From: Methylobacterium sp. R2-1
Lineage (GTDB): Bacteria > Pseudomonadota > Alphaproteobacteria > Rhizobiales > Beijerinckiaceae
Assembly: GCF_014191355.1 (NCBI RefSeq)
Contig: NZ_JACHWM010000005.1
Span: 248,001 to 312,000, forward strand
DNA length: 64,000 nucleotides
Direction of reading: 5' to 3'
Under the pieces are notes generated by a model. The model searched no databases. It was given only the letters and a program-made list of their open reading frames with translations, and was not told where the DNA came from. Shown here piece by piece: positions 24,095 through 33,034 of the stretch (positions are counted from its first letter, which is position 1; the number at the start of each line of letters is the position of its first letter). Made by a program: the position numbers and the translations under genes.

Positions 24095-27000
24095 TTACCC
24101 CGGCGGCGTGGACGGGACCTCGGCTCGGTTGCCCGTCGCGGCGCTGCCGGGCTCCGGCACGGCGCTGTCGGGGTAGCGCTTACGGTATTCCGAGAGGAAG
24201 GCGGCGAGCGTTTCCGCTTTCGTGGCGCGCAACGCCGCGTCGCGGAAGGCTGCCGAGCGGGGTGCGTCCGGTCTCGTCAGCATGGCGAAGGTGCGGGCAT
24301 CCGCGCTCTCGGCCATGGGTCCCGCGAACTTCGCCTTGAGCCGCTCAAGCCCCAGCGACTCACCCGCGAGGCCGTAGGCGATACCGGCGCGGATCACGTC
24401 GGCCCGCGCCGTTTCGTCGAGGGGCTTGCCCGAGCGCCAAGCGGGCCCGAGGATCATTTCGTGTGCCTCGCCCGCCTCGCGCCAGCGCCGGGCCGCCCAC
24501 AGGATGTCGGCCCGTAGCCGCTCGGCATCGGCCCCGGTCTCACCCTCGACGGTTTCCAGGGCGAGATCGGTGCGCGACAGATCCGACAGGGCGCGGGCCC
24601 GCAGCAACGCGCGGGCGCGGCGCACATCGTCGGGAAGCTCGGGCACGTGCGTCGCGTCGAGCGTCTGCAGCGCTTGAAGCGGCCTGCCCTCCATCAGCCG
24701 GATCGTGGCGAGCCGCGCCGACACCGACGAGCGGGCCGCACCCTCCAAACGGTGATCGATCTGGTATTGCAGCAGCTCATCGGCAGAATCGAGCAGGTCG
24801 AGGGCGACGAGGCGATCGGCCAGGCGCCGCACGATCTCGTCGGCCCGCCGGCCCGCCGGCGCGAAGTCCTTGAAGTCGAAATACAGTGCCAGCGCTTCGA
24901 CACCGCCGAGCCGCTCGCCGCGCGACCCCAGAAACAGTTCCTCGAAAACGGTCATGGCCCGCTCGTGCAGGGCGCGCGCGATCGGTGCCTGGGGGTCGAG
25001 GGTATTGGCGCGGCGTGCCGTGGTGAAGATCTTGCGCCAGCGGCCGGCCTCTTCGTAGAGCCCGCCGAGCGCGCCCAGCGTCCCGATCTCGGTCGGGCCA
25101 CCGTGCCAGGTCAAGGCCAGCACCTCCAGCTGGTCGATCGCATCGGGCAACGCCGTCTTGCCGAGCGTGTGGCCGAGGGAGGCCGCGCGCAGCGTCGCCT
25201 CTGCAGCCAGGGGCCACGGCCCTTGGTCCCGCAGCGTCTCGTAGGCCGCCAGCGCCGCCGCACCCCGCCCGGTCGCCTCGTCCATCTTCGCCCGCAGCAG
25301 GGTCAGCCGGTCCCGGGTGTACTCTGTCGCGGCACGGGTGGCCGCGATCGACTCCCGCGTGACGGCCTCCCAATCGCCGGTCTCGACCGCAGCCTCGGCA
25401 GCCGCGGCGTGGAACAGCGACGCGAGGGGCTCGGGATAGCGCTCCAAGACCGCTTCGCCGGCGCGCAGGGCGACCGCCGCCTCGCTCCACCGGCCGGCCA
25501 GGGCCTCGGCGTAGCCCCGCCAGAGCCGAGCTTCCGGGTTAGTGGCGAGTCGCTCGTCCGAGAGGAGCTTTCGGGCCTCCTCGGCGCGTCCGATCCGGGC
25601 GAGCAGAATGCCGCGCATCAGCACGGTCTGCCGGTCACCGTCGATCACGACATCCTCGGCGGCGGCGGCATTCAGCGCGCCGAGCGCCTCAACATCGAGG
25701 TCGTTGGCGATCATTGCCCGGGCCAGAGCGAGGCGGGCGCCGCCGCGGTCGCGACGCTGAGCCTCGACGGCGGCGGCCAGCCCTTCCCTCAGCGTCGCGC
25801 GCACATCGCCGCGCTGCGCCTTCTCCCAGGCGTCGCGGTCGATCGCCAGTTCCGCGGTCGTGCCTACCGGCGGGTCGGCGGGTCGGGAGACGCCGGATAC
25901 CGCGAGTCCGCTCTCGCGACCCTCCCTGCCGCCCTCACGGCCGATCGTCACACCGTCGAGGTCAGGGCGCACGATGAGATCGTCGGCATTGGCGAGCACG
26001 GCGAGGCCGAGCCGGCTCGGGATCAGCTCGAACTCGACGAAGCGTTGCGCCTTGGCGATGCCTGCGGGACGGCTGCCGTCGGTGGTGACGACGGCGATGC
26101 GCTCGCCGTCGAGATCGAGCCAGCCGGTAGGGCCGGCCTCGGGCAGCCGCACCGTGACTCCGAGCCGCCCCTGCGCGGCCGGCGCGCGCTGGGCCGTCAG
26201 GCTCTCGCTCGGGGACAGGCCGTCACCGGTCACTAGCTCCCAGCCGCCGGGCTCGGTCACCGGCAGGAGATCCACGAGCCGTCCGGTGGGCGCGGCGAAG
26301 CGCAGAATCGTGAAGCCGCCGCTGCGCTGCGGGGGCGCGACGGCGACGAGACCGGTGGCGCCGGGCGGAGGCACCGCGACCGAATCGGTCGTGGCAAAGA
26401 CGAGGGTGACGACGCCGCCGCGCTCGAACAAAGCCGCCGGTACGCGCTTGGCGAAGGGGAAGACGAGACCTGAGCCTGCCTTGCGCGACACCGGGGCCGA
26501 GGGCGGCGCGGCGCGGCGCGACGAGGCGTCGGCGGTTTGCGCGGCGGGCCGAGGCGGCTCCTTCGCTGTATCCTTCGATTCCTCCGCCGCGCCTTTGGCG
26601 ATGGTAGCCGGCTGTGCCAGCGCATCCGCAGATTTCGGCTTGGTGAGAAAGTCGATGGTCACGACATCCTCGTCACGCGCGGTGGCGAGGCTCACGCCCT
26701 CGGCCGGATTCGCGACGATCCGCGTCTCGCCCGCCTCCGTCTCGACGGAGACACGGCCGATGCTCGGGGCGAGGCGTCCCCGGAGGGCGAGGTCGTCGAC
26801 ACGCCACGCGCCGGGCAGCGTCAGGCGCGTGCCCGTGCCGTTCGGCGCGAAGGCGGCCTCGGAGCCCTCCGGAAGACGCAACGAGAGCCGGGTCCGCGCA
26901 TCGTTTCGGGCGAGTTCGACGGTGAGCGGGCGCGGCACGGGGGCCGGGTTGCGGGCCTTCAGGCTCGCCTCGGCGGCCGCGGCCCGGCGAGCGAGGTCGA

Positions 27001-27442
27001 CCACCACCTCGCTGGGCAGCGGCGGAAGGAAACCGGTCCAGTTTTCCGGCAGCAGATCGATGAAGACCTGCTCGCCGGCATCCTGCACGTTGATGCGGTA
27101 GGGGCGTTGCAGGGCGAGGCGCAGGGCCGAGCCGTCGGGATCTCGCCGCACGACGGTAACGTAGTCCGGCATGCCCGCCGCGATTCGCTCGGGACCGGCA
27201 CCCACCGCCTCGCCGAAATTGAGCACGAGGACCGCGCCCGACAGACGCGCCTTGACGGACACCGGCTCATCGAAGGTCAGGACAATGCGGCCGAAGCCTT
27301 CCGGAGGCTGCGCGCCCTTGGCGGAGACCAACCGGGCCGCCTCCGCCGCCGAAATCCAGGTGCAGAGACCAACGGCGAGGCCGGCGCACAGCAGAATCCT
27401 GCTCGGGCGCAGCCGCTTTCCCTGACCGGCCCGTCCCCCCAT
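24095..27442 (-). CDS. Large exported protein with AMIN-like N terminus and TPR-like repeats
   Basis: This 1115-residue protein has a signal peptide (ILLCAGLAVGLCTWISAAEA). A beta-rich AMIN-like segment follows (FGRIVLTFDEPVSVKARLSG...YVTVVRRDPDGSALRLALQR), then a linker with AMIN-like strands to about residue 480. From about residue 520 to the end there is an Ala/Leu/Arg-rich helical region with TPR-like spacing (for example AEEARKLLSDERLATNPEARLWRGYAEALAGRWSEAA). AMIN domains often direct periplasmic proteins to cell-envelope machines. Neighbouring fliP hints at a motility link, but this is only positional. I do not know a named homologue. Confidence 0.75.
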   Translation of the reverse strand: MGGRAGQGKRLRPSRILLCAGLAVGLCTWISAAEAARLVSAKGAQPPEGFGRIVLTFDEPVSVKARLSGAVLVLNFGEAVGAGPERIAAGMPDYVTVVRRDPDGSALRLALQRPYRINVQDAGEQVFIDLLPENWTGFLPPLPSEVVVDLARRAAAAEASLKARNPAPVPRPLTVELARNDARTRLSLRLPEGSEAAFAPNGTGTRLTLPGAWRVDDLALRGRLAPSIGRVSVETEAGETRIVANPAEGVSLATARDEDVVTIDFLTKPKSADALAQPATIAKGAAEESKDTAKEPPRPAAQTADASSRRAAPPSAPVSRKAGSGLVFPFAKRVPAALFERGGVVTLVFATTDSVAVPPPGATGLVAVAPPQRSGGFTILRFAAPTGRLVDLLPVTEPGGWELVTGDGLSPSESLTAQRAPAAQGRLGVTVRLPEAGPTGWLDLDGERIAVVTTDGSRPAGIAKAQRFVEFELIPSRLGLAVLANADDLIVRPDLDGVTIGREGGREGRESGLAVSGVSRPADPPVGTTAELAIDRDAWEKAQRGDVRATLREGLAAAVEAQRRDRGGARLALARAMIANDLDVEALGALNAAAAEDVVIDGDRQTVLMRGILLARIGRAEEARKLLSDERLATNPEARLWRGYAEALAGRWSEAAVALRAGEAVLERYPEPLASLFHAAAAEAAVETGDWEAVTRESIAATRAATEYTRDRLTLLRAKMDEATGRGAAALAAYETLRDQGPWPLAAEATLRAASLGHTLGKTALPDAIDQLEVLALTWHGGPTEIGTLGALGGLYEEAGRWRKIFTTARRANTLDPQAPIARALHERAMTVFEELFLGSRGERLGGVEALALYFDFKDFAPAGRRADEIVRRLADRLVALDLLDSADELLQYQIDHRLEGAARSSVSARLATIRLMEGRPLQALQTLDATHVPELPDDVRRARALLRARALSDLSRTDLALETVEGETGADAERLRADILWAARRWREAGEAHEMILGPAWRSGKPLDETARADVIRAGIAYGLAGESLGLERLKAKFAGPMAESADARTFAMLTRPDAPRSAAFRDAALRATKAETLAAFLSEYRKRYPDSAVPEPGSAATGNRAEVPSTPPG

Positions 27443-27561
27443 CGCGCGAAACGCCCGCCTTCCAGCGGCGACCGACCTCGGACAGAGGCCGAGCGCCGAA
27501 CGCCACTCGTGCGGGCACTCTCGCTCAGCGCGGTGAACGGGCGCTTAAAACGCAGCTTTCG

Positions 27562-27972
27562 TTACGAGGCCTTGCGCAGGACGAGGCCGGGGATCGCCGT
27601 ACCCTTTTCACCGAACATCTCCTGCGCCTTGCGGCAACTCTCATCGACGTTCTTCCGGTAGGCTTCGGTATAGCCCATGCTGCGCATCAGCAATTCGCCC
27701 TTGGAGATCGCGTCGAGATCGACGCCCATGGCCGCGACCACTGACTTGAACCGCTCGTAATCGGGCTGAGCCTCCTTGCAGGATTCGCCGACGAAGCGGA
27801 CGAGGCCGGCCAGCTTCACGGCATTCGCCTCCTGACGCTCCTGGGCCGTCTGCGGCGCCTTCGGAGCGGTCGCGCCGGCCGAGGGCTCCGCCGGCTTTGC
27901 CGTCGGTTCCTGCGCTGCGGCGGCGAACGGCAGCGCGAGCAGAAACGCGGCTGCGATCGCGAGGTGCTTCAT
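27562..27972 (-). CDS. Small secreted protein, unknown function
   Basis: This 136-residue protein has a clear signal peptide (MKHLAIAAAFLLALPFAAAA) and a short Pro/Ala-rich linker. A helical domain of about 85 residues follows with two Cys (GESCKEAQPDYE and VDESCRKAQEMFGE) that could form a disulfide in the periplasm. I recognise no named family. It precedes the large AMIN/TPR protein on the same strand (gap of about 120 bases), so the two may be cotranscribed. The upstream DNA (27985-28025) is AT-rich and probably holds the promoter. Confidence 0.75.
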   Translation of the reverse strand: MKHLAIAAAFLLALPFAAAAQEPTAKPAEPSAGATAPKAPQTAQERQEANAVKLAGLVRFVGESCKEAQPDYERFKSVVAAMGVDLDAISKGELLMRSMGYTEAYRKNVDESCRKAQEMFGEKGTAIPGLVLRKAS

Positions 27973-28126
27973 CGTATCTCTCCCTGACCGATCGTGTTTG
28001 ATTATTATTCTGATCTTATTCTTTGCTGCGGCAGCGTAGCAAAGATACGGGCGCTGTTGTGCCCTGTTCGAAGGAATTTGTCGAAGCGCCGACCAGGCGA
28101 CACTTCGCGGCCAGCGCCAGTTGTGG

Positions 28127-30274
28127 TCAGGCGGGCTTTTCGGAGCGTGCCGCTGCCATCAGGGCAAAGGCGTAGATCAGGCCGACCTCCTCCAGGCGAT
28201 CGAACCGACCGGCGGCACCGCCATGTCCGGCCTCCATGTTGATCTTCAGGAGGACCGGACCGCCCCCGGTCATCGTGGCGCGCAGCCGCGCCACCCACTT
28301 GGCCGGCTCCCAATAGGTGACGCGCGGGTCGGTGAGGCCGCCCAGTGCCAGGATCGCCGGATAGGCCTTGGCCGCCACGTTGTCGTAGGGCGAGTAGGAC
28401 AGGATCGTGCTGAACGCCGCCTCGCTCTCGGCCGGATTGCCCCATTCCGGCCATTCCGGCGGGGTGAGCGGCAGATCCGCGTCGAGCATCGTGTTGAGCA
28501 CGTCGACGAAGGGCACGTCGGCGACGATGCCGGCGAACAGCTCCGGTGCGAGGTTGGCGGCGGCGCCCATCAGCATGCCGCCAGCGCTGCCGCCATGGGC
28601 GACAATGCGCCCCTGCGAAGTATAGCCGGCCTCGATCAAGGCGCGGCCGCAGGCGACGAAATCGGTGAAGGTGTTGGGCTTCTTCTCGCGCTTGCCGTCC
28701 AGATACCAGTTCCAGCCCTTCTCCGTACCGCCGCGGACGTGGGCGATGGCGTAGACGAAGCCACGATCGACGAGGCTGAGCAGGTTGGTGCGAAATCCGG
28801 CCGGCATCAGCGTGCCGTAGGAGCCGTAGCCGTAGAGCAGCAGCGGCGCCGAGCCGTCGAGCGCGAGCCCGCGGCGATGCAGCAGCGAGATCGGCACACT
28901 CTCTCCATCGGGCGCGGTCGCGAACAGGCGGCGGGTGACGTAGTCGGCCGGCTCGTGGCCGCTCGGCACGGTCTGGCGCTTGCGCAGGATGCGGGCGCGG
29001 GTGACGCAATCGTAGTCGTAGGTCTCGGCCGGAGTCGTCATCGACGAGTAGGTGAAGCGGATGCGGGCCGTCTCGAACTCGTAACCGGGTAGCAGCCCGA
29101 GCGAGTAGGCTTCCTCGGCAAACGAGACGGTGTGTTCCTCGCCCTTCATGTCGCGCACGACAATGCGCGGCAGGGCGTTCTCCAGTTCGAGCCGCACGAG
29201 GTGGTTTCCGAGCACGTGCAGGTGCCGGATCATCACACCGGGCCGGTAGGGCACCGCGTCGCGCCAGTTCTCGCGCGCGGTCGCGTCGAGGGGGCAGGTG
29301 ACGATCTTGAAGTCCACCGCCCCGTCGGCGTTCGTCAGGATGACGAGATACGAGCCCCAGTGCTCGACTGAGTAGATCAGCCGCTCCTCGCGGGGCGCGA
29401 CGCAGCGGAGTGCGCCCTCGTCGTCCGCGCGGTCGAGCAGGTACACCTCCGAGGTTTCGTGGTCGCTCGCGGTGACGGTGAGGTAGGTGCCCGACTGGGT
29501 GCGACCGATATTCACGAAGAAGCCGGGATCGGACTCCTCGTAGACAACGGTATCCTCCGCCTGATCGGTGCCGAGGCGGTGGCGCATGACGCGGGCCGGA
29601 CGGTGGTTCTCGTCGAGCGCCACGTAGAAGAAGGCGGTGCCGGCCGCATTCCACACCGCCTCACCCGCGGTCGACTCGACTCGTTCCAGGTGGTCCTCGC
29701 CGGTGTCGATGTCGCGCACGCGGATGGTGTGGAGTTCCGAGCCCTTGGTGTCGACGCCCCAGGCGAGCAAGCGGTGGTCGTCGGAATGGGCCGCGCCGGC
29801 GATCTCGAAGAAAGCGAGGCCTTCGCCCTCCCGGTCGCCGTCGAGCAGGATCTGCTCACCGATCTCGCCGTCCTCAGGCTCCTCGGCGATGCGGTGGACG
29901 GCGCGCGGACGGCGGCAGATCAGCGGATGCTGCCCGCCCTCGCGGTGACGGGAGTAGTAGGCGAAGGGGCCATCGGGCTCAGGGACCGAGGAATCGTCCT
30001 CGCGGATGCGCCCCCGCATCTCGGCGACCAAGGACTTGCGCAGGTCCGCAGCGCCACTCAGCGCCGCCTCGGCATAGGCGTTCTCGGCCTCGAGATAGGC
30101 GCGGATGTCCGGCGCCAGCGCCGACGGGTCTTTCAGCACCGCGCGCCAATTCTCGTCTTTGAGCCACGCGAAGGGATCCTCGACGCGCCGGCCGAAGAAT
30201 TCGAAGGCGTGCGGACGCATCTCGGCCGCGGGTGCCTCGGGCGGCAGGGCGAAGGCGGGTGGTTCGAAGGTCAT
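28127..30274 (-). CDS. ptrB: S9 family serine peptidase, oligopeptidase B type
   Basis: The protein has 715 residues. An N-terminal beta-propeller-like region includes RRVEDPFAWLKDENW. The C-terminal alpha/beta hydrolase contains YGSYG, THVRGG-type AHVRGGTEKGWNWY and the nucleophile motif AHGGSAGGMLMGAAAN. The Asp (LGGLTDPRVTYWEP) and His (GHGG near the end) complete the triad. Members cleave peptides after basic residues. I used MTFEPPAF at 30274 as the start; the open frame continues to 30334 without conserved content. No signal peptide is seen, so it is probably cytoplasmic. Confidence 0.88.
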   Translation of the reverse strand: MTFEPPAFALPPEAPAAEMRPHAFEFFGRRVEDPFAWLKDENWRAVLKDPSALAPDIRAYLEAENAYAEAALSGAADLRKSLVAEMRGRIREDDSSVPEPDGPFAYYSRHREGGQHPLICRRPRAVHRIAEEPEDGEIGEQILLDGDREGEGLAFFEIAGAAHSDDHRLLAWGVDTKGSELHTIRVRDIDTGEDHLERVESTAGEAVWNAAGTAFFYVALDENHRPARVMRHRLGTDQAEDTVVYEESDPGFFVNIGRTQSGTYLTVTASDHETSEVYLLDRADDEGALRCVAPREERLIYSVEHWGSYLVILTNADGAVDFKIVTCPLDATARENWRDAVPYRPGVMIRHLHVLGNHLVRLELENALPRIVVRDMKGEEHTVSFAEEAYSLGLLPGYEFETARIRFTYSSMTTPAETYDYDCVTRARILRKRQTVPSGHEPADYVTRRLFATAPDGESVPISLLHRRGLALDGSAPLLLYGYGSYGTLMPAGFRTNLLSLVDRGFVYAIAHVRGGTEKGWNWYLDGKREKKPNTFTDFVACGRALIEAGYTSQGRIVAHGGSAGGMLMGAAANLAPELFAGIVADVPFVDVLNTMLDADLPLTPPEWPEWGNPAESEAAFSTILSYSPYDNVAAKAYPAILALGGLTDPRVTYWEPAKWVARLRATMTGGGPVLLKINMEAGHGGAAGRFDRLEEVGLIYAFALMAAARSEKPA

Positions 30275-30686
30275 CGCCGAACTCCGGTCGATACGCGTGG
30301 GAGACGCTGAGGTGAACGCCTGGAAGGTGTCCATGCGGATTGACGGTCGGTGTGCCGCGCCAAGACGCGGGCCGCAAGGCGGGCCGTGCCTTTATCGATC
30401 GCCTCGGCAAGCACAGCCGATCGGCCGCTCTAAGAGAAGCGAGCTGGAGCATTCACGGTAAATTGCGCACGTCCCGGAAGCGGCCGACCCGTTCAGTTGT
30501 GCATACCCGTCCTGTCTTGCAGGTCTAATTTAGATGTCCTAGGTAGAACGCGTGACTGAGGGGGCGTCACTCCAAACCGAAAACAAGCGGCACGATTGCA
30601 CAAGCCGGTCCTTTCCTGTCCTCTTCCCGCTGGACACTGGGCTGGATCGATTGCGCGCGATGCACCGCGAAGGGACAATCGAGACC
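30275..30686. other. Divergent spacer upstream of mucR
   Basis: This 412-base region lies between the peptidase gene and mucR. Around 30490-30550 it becomes AT-richer and contains CCTG-TCTTG-CAGG and CTAATTTAG-like sequence, a plausible promoter/operator zone. MucR/Ros regulators often bind AT-rich sites upstream of their own genes, so autoregulation is possible but unproven. No extra gene is supported. Confidence 0.5.
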
Positions 30687-31124
30687 ATGAACGAAACCGA
30701 GCCGTCGGTCGATTACGTCGCTCTCACAGCCGACATCGTCGCCGCGTACGTGAGCAACAACCCGGTGCCGGCTGCTGAACTCGCCGGTCTGATCGGCGGT
30801 ATTCACGGCGCCCTGATCCAAGTCGGAAGCGGCCGGGTCGCCGCGCCGCAGCCCGTCGCTCAGGAGCCGCAGCAGCCGGCCGTGCCGATCAAGAAGTCGA
30901 TCCAGCCCGACTACATCGTCTGCCTGGAGGATGGGCGGACCTTCAAGTCGCTGAAGCGGCACCTGCGCGCCAAGTACAATCTTTCCCCCGAGCAGTACCG
31001 CGCCAAGTGGGGCCTTTCGCCCGACTATCCGATGGTGGCGCCGAACTATGCCAAGGCTCGTTCCGATCTCGCCAAGGCGATCGGTCTCGGCCAAGTGCGC
31101 CCCGGTTACGACGCGGCCGCCTGA
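30687..31124 (+). CDS. mucR: MucR/Ros-family transcriptional regulator
   Basis: This 145-residue protein has the MucR C-terminal DNA-binding domain: [20 protein letters not shown] followed by [20 protein letters not shown]. In the reference Ros zinc finger the ligands are Cys-x2-Cys and His-x4-His. Here the second Cys is Asp (CLED) and the second His position is not His (RHLRAKYN). This resembles the zinc-free members described from Mesorhizobium. The N-terminal half has the usual helical oligomerisation region. The start [18 protein letters not shown] is typical. It is likely a global regulator of surface and motility genes. Confidence 0.9.
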   Translation: MNETEPSVDYVALTADIVAAYVSNNPVPAAELAGLIGGIHGALIQVGSGRVAAPQPVAQEPQQPAVPIKKSIQPDYIVCLEDGRTFKSLKRHLRAKYNLSPEQYRAKWGLSPDYPMVAPNYAKARSDLAKAIGLGQVRPGYDAAA

Positions 31125-31288
31125 CTTCACTCGCACCGCACCTCGACGCACAACCCACTGTGCCGCCTCGGCGACCGGCGCAGTGGGTTGCCGACCTCAT
31201 TTCGGACGTCGCACGGGCGGGGCCCACCGAATCGACTTATCAACACCCTCGTCGTGGAACGGAGCAACCGTTGCTGCATTCCTTCGAC

Positions 31289-31483
31289 ATGAGCGATGAC
31301 GACCTCTCCGAACAACTGTCCAAGACAAATACGGCGCTGGCAGAATGGGCCGCCCGCTCCGCGAGCGACAGCGATCAGCTGATCGAGCGCTTCGAGCGGA
31401 TGGGCTATGAGGTGCGCGGCAAGTCGGTGGACGAGATTACCGAGGTTCTCAAGAGGTCGCCGACGAAGCCATCACAGGCCTGA
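31289..31483 (+). CDS. Small hypothetical protein (64 aa)
   Basis: The frame from ATG 31289 encodes MSDDDLSEQLSKTNTALAEW, then a short amphipathic region with FERMGYEVRGKSVDEITEVL. It is acidic and probably helical with no membrane span. I recognise no domain. The open frame extends further upstream in phase, but the upstream part is Arg/Pro-rich and not protein-like. Moderate support comes from composition only. Confidence 0.5.
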   Translation: MSDDDLSEQLSKTNTALAEWAARSASDSDQLIERFERMGYEVRGKSVDEITEVLKRSPTKPSQA

Positions 31484-31597
31484 GGTGAGGCACTTTTCCA
31501 CCGTGACGGTGCAACCAGCGGCAGCACCGAACTCTGTCAAGACTTGTATTAGGACGATTTTCCCTTAGCCTCCTGACGTTGCTTCGGTTCGGGTGGC

Positions 31598-32428
31598 ATG
31601 ATTGCAAAAGAACAAAACATGAACGAAGCGGCCGGTCTCGGTCGCGAGGCTGAACGCCTGCTGGCGGCGCTGGCGCCGGAGGGAGCCTACGCCTTTCCCG
31701 ATCCGAGTGCTCCCGAGACGCTGATCGTGCGCAGCGGCGTTCGTGGTGTCTCGCTGGGTGCGGGGCGCTTTTCCGCGCAGGCCGGCGAGACGCTGGTGGC
31801 GGCCGATCTCGCGGCACGGGACGACGGGCGCCGCAACCGTCTGGTGATCGGAGCGGCCGGGCGAGCGCGGTTGCGGCGAGCCGACGCCGGTGGGCCAGAT
31901 AGCTTCCGGATGCAGCATCTGGTTGTCGTGCGGGAGGCTTCCGGCGAGGCGGAGCGGCTACAGGACACGGCAGAGAGCCCGCTGGCCTGGATGGCGCGGC
32001 GGCGCGGACGCGACGGGGAGCCGATGATCGACGCGGCCGCCTTCGCGGCAGGAGAGCGGCTACGCCACGATCTCGCATCGGCACAGATGCTGCCGCAACT
32101 CTCGACCGACTGGACCGCGCCGCGCGTCGACGGTGGCGGTCCGCGCGATCCCGCCTCGGCCTCGGATCGGGTCATCGCCGCGCGACAGCGGGTGGATCTC
32201 GCTCTGTTGGCGGTGGGCTCGGATCTGTCAGGGCTGCTGATCGACCTGTGCGGCTTCCTCAAGGGCCTGGAGCGGATCGAGGCCGAGCGGCGCTGGCCGG
32301 CGCGCTCGGCTAAGGTGGTTGCGCGAATCGCCCTCGGAAGACTCGCAGAGCATTACGGGATCTCGCGCGAGGCGACGGGGCCGGAACGTGCGCGCACCCG
32401 CTCCTGGCGTTCGCCGCAGAACGGGTAA
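31598..32428 (+). CDS. DUF6456-domain protein
   Basis: This 276-residue protein has a conserved C-terminal block ([75 protein letters not shown]) that I associate with DUF6456, found in Alphaproteobacteria. The final region with [20 protein letters not shown] suggests a helix-turn-helix, so a regulatory role is possible. ATG 31598 follows GGGTGG; an in-frame ATG at 31619 is an alternative. It is convergent with sufE. Confidence 0.8.
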   Translation: MIAKEQNMNEAAGLGREAERLLAALAPEGAYAFPDPSAPETLIVRSGVRGVSLGAGRFSAQAGETLVAADLAARDDGRRNRLVIGAAGRARLRRADAGGPDSFRMQHLVVVREASGEAERLQDTAESPLAWMARRRGRDGEPMIDAAAFAAGERLRHDLASAQMLPQLSTDWTAPRVDGGGPRDPASASDRVIAARQRVDLALLAVGSDLSGLLIDLCGFLKGLERIEAERRWPARSAKVVARIALGRLAEHYGISREATGPERARTRSWRSPQNG

Positions 32429-32442
32429 TCGCCGATCCACCC

Positions 32443-32458
32443 TAGAGCATCGTCCGAA
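32443..32458. repeat. Fragment resembling a dispersed Rhizobiales repeat
   Basis: TAGAGCATCGTCCGAA looks like the left arm of a palindromic element scattered in Methylobacterium and related genomes. The usual right arm (ending in GATGCTCTA) is missing nearby, so it would be a remnant. The assignment is from memory only. Confidence 0.35.
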
Positions 32459-32535
32459 GGCTGCGCTTGATGGTGCGAAGTCGATACGCCCGGAGGGCTC
32501 TTGACCCTCAGACGCGCACCTTCGGCCCCGGCGGG

Positions 32536-32949
32536 TCAGCTCATCCGGTTGGCGTCGCGCTGGATCTTCTCGACCATGGCACGGACGCCGTTCGACCGCT
32601 TCGAGGTGACGTGAGCGCCGAACTTGAGCTGCTTGAGCAGATCGAGCCCGTCCAGCTTCGCTGCCTGTTCCGGCTTCTTGCCGGAATACAGGGCGACCAT
32701 GAGTGCGACGAAGCCCTTCACGAGGTGCGAATCGCTGTCGCCCACGATGGTGAGACGTCGGCCATCTTCCTCGGTCGAGACCACGAGCCAGACCTGGCTC
32801 TCGCAGCCACGGACGAGGTTCTGCTCGGATTTCCAAGCCTCCGGCATCGGAGGCAGAGCGCGGCCGAGCTCCATGACGTAGACGAGCTGCTCGTGCGGGT
32901 CGTCGATGAGGTCGAAGTTCTCGATGATGGTGTCGAGGTCGGGCAGCAT
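32536..32949 (-). CDS. sufE: SufE-family cysteine desulfurase activator
   Basis: This 137-residue protein has the active-site motif LVRGCESQVWLV, whose Cys accepts sulfur from SufS, and the downstream GDSDSHLVKGFVALMVALYSG. The start MLPDLDTIIENFDLIDDPHE is standard for the family. It works in iron-sulfur cluster assembly, although no suf genes are adjacent. The open frame upstream to 33264 overlaps the HWE kinase gene on the same strand and is not used. Confidence 0.93.
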   Translation of the reverse strand: MLPDLDTIIENFDLIDDPHEQLVYVMELGRALPPMPEAWKSEQNLVRGCESQVWLVVSTEEDGRRLTIVGDSDSHLVKGFVALMVALYSGKKPEQAAKLDGLDLLKQLKFGAHVTSKRSNGVRAMVEKIQRDANRMS

Positions 32950-33034
32950 GGCACACGCGTTCAGGAGCGTCGGACGTTTGAGGCCGATATAGCGACCGCG
33001 GGCCGGGGCTGCGAGGCACCCCTCCGCAAATGCG

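Noticed and set aside
24647..26236. 529-codon plus frame antisense to the AMIN/TPR protein
   Set aside because: Low-complexity mirror sequence; no plausible start or domain.
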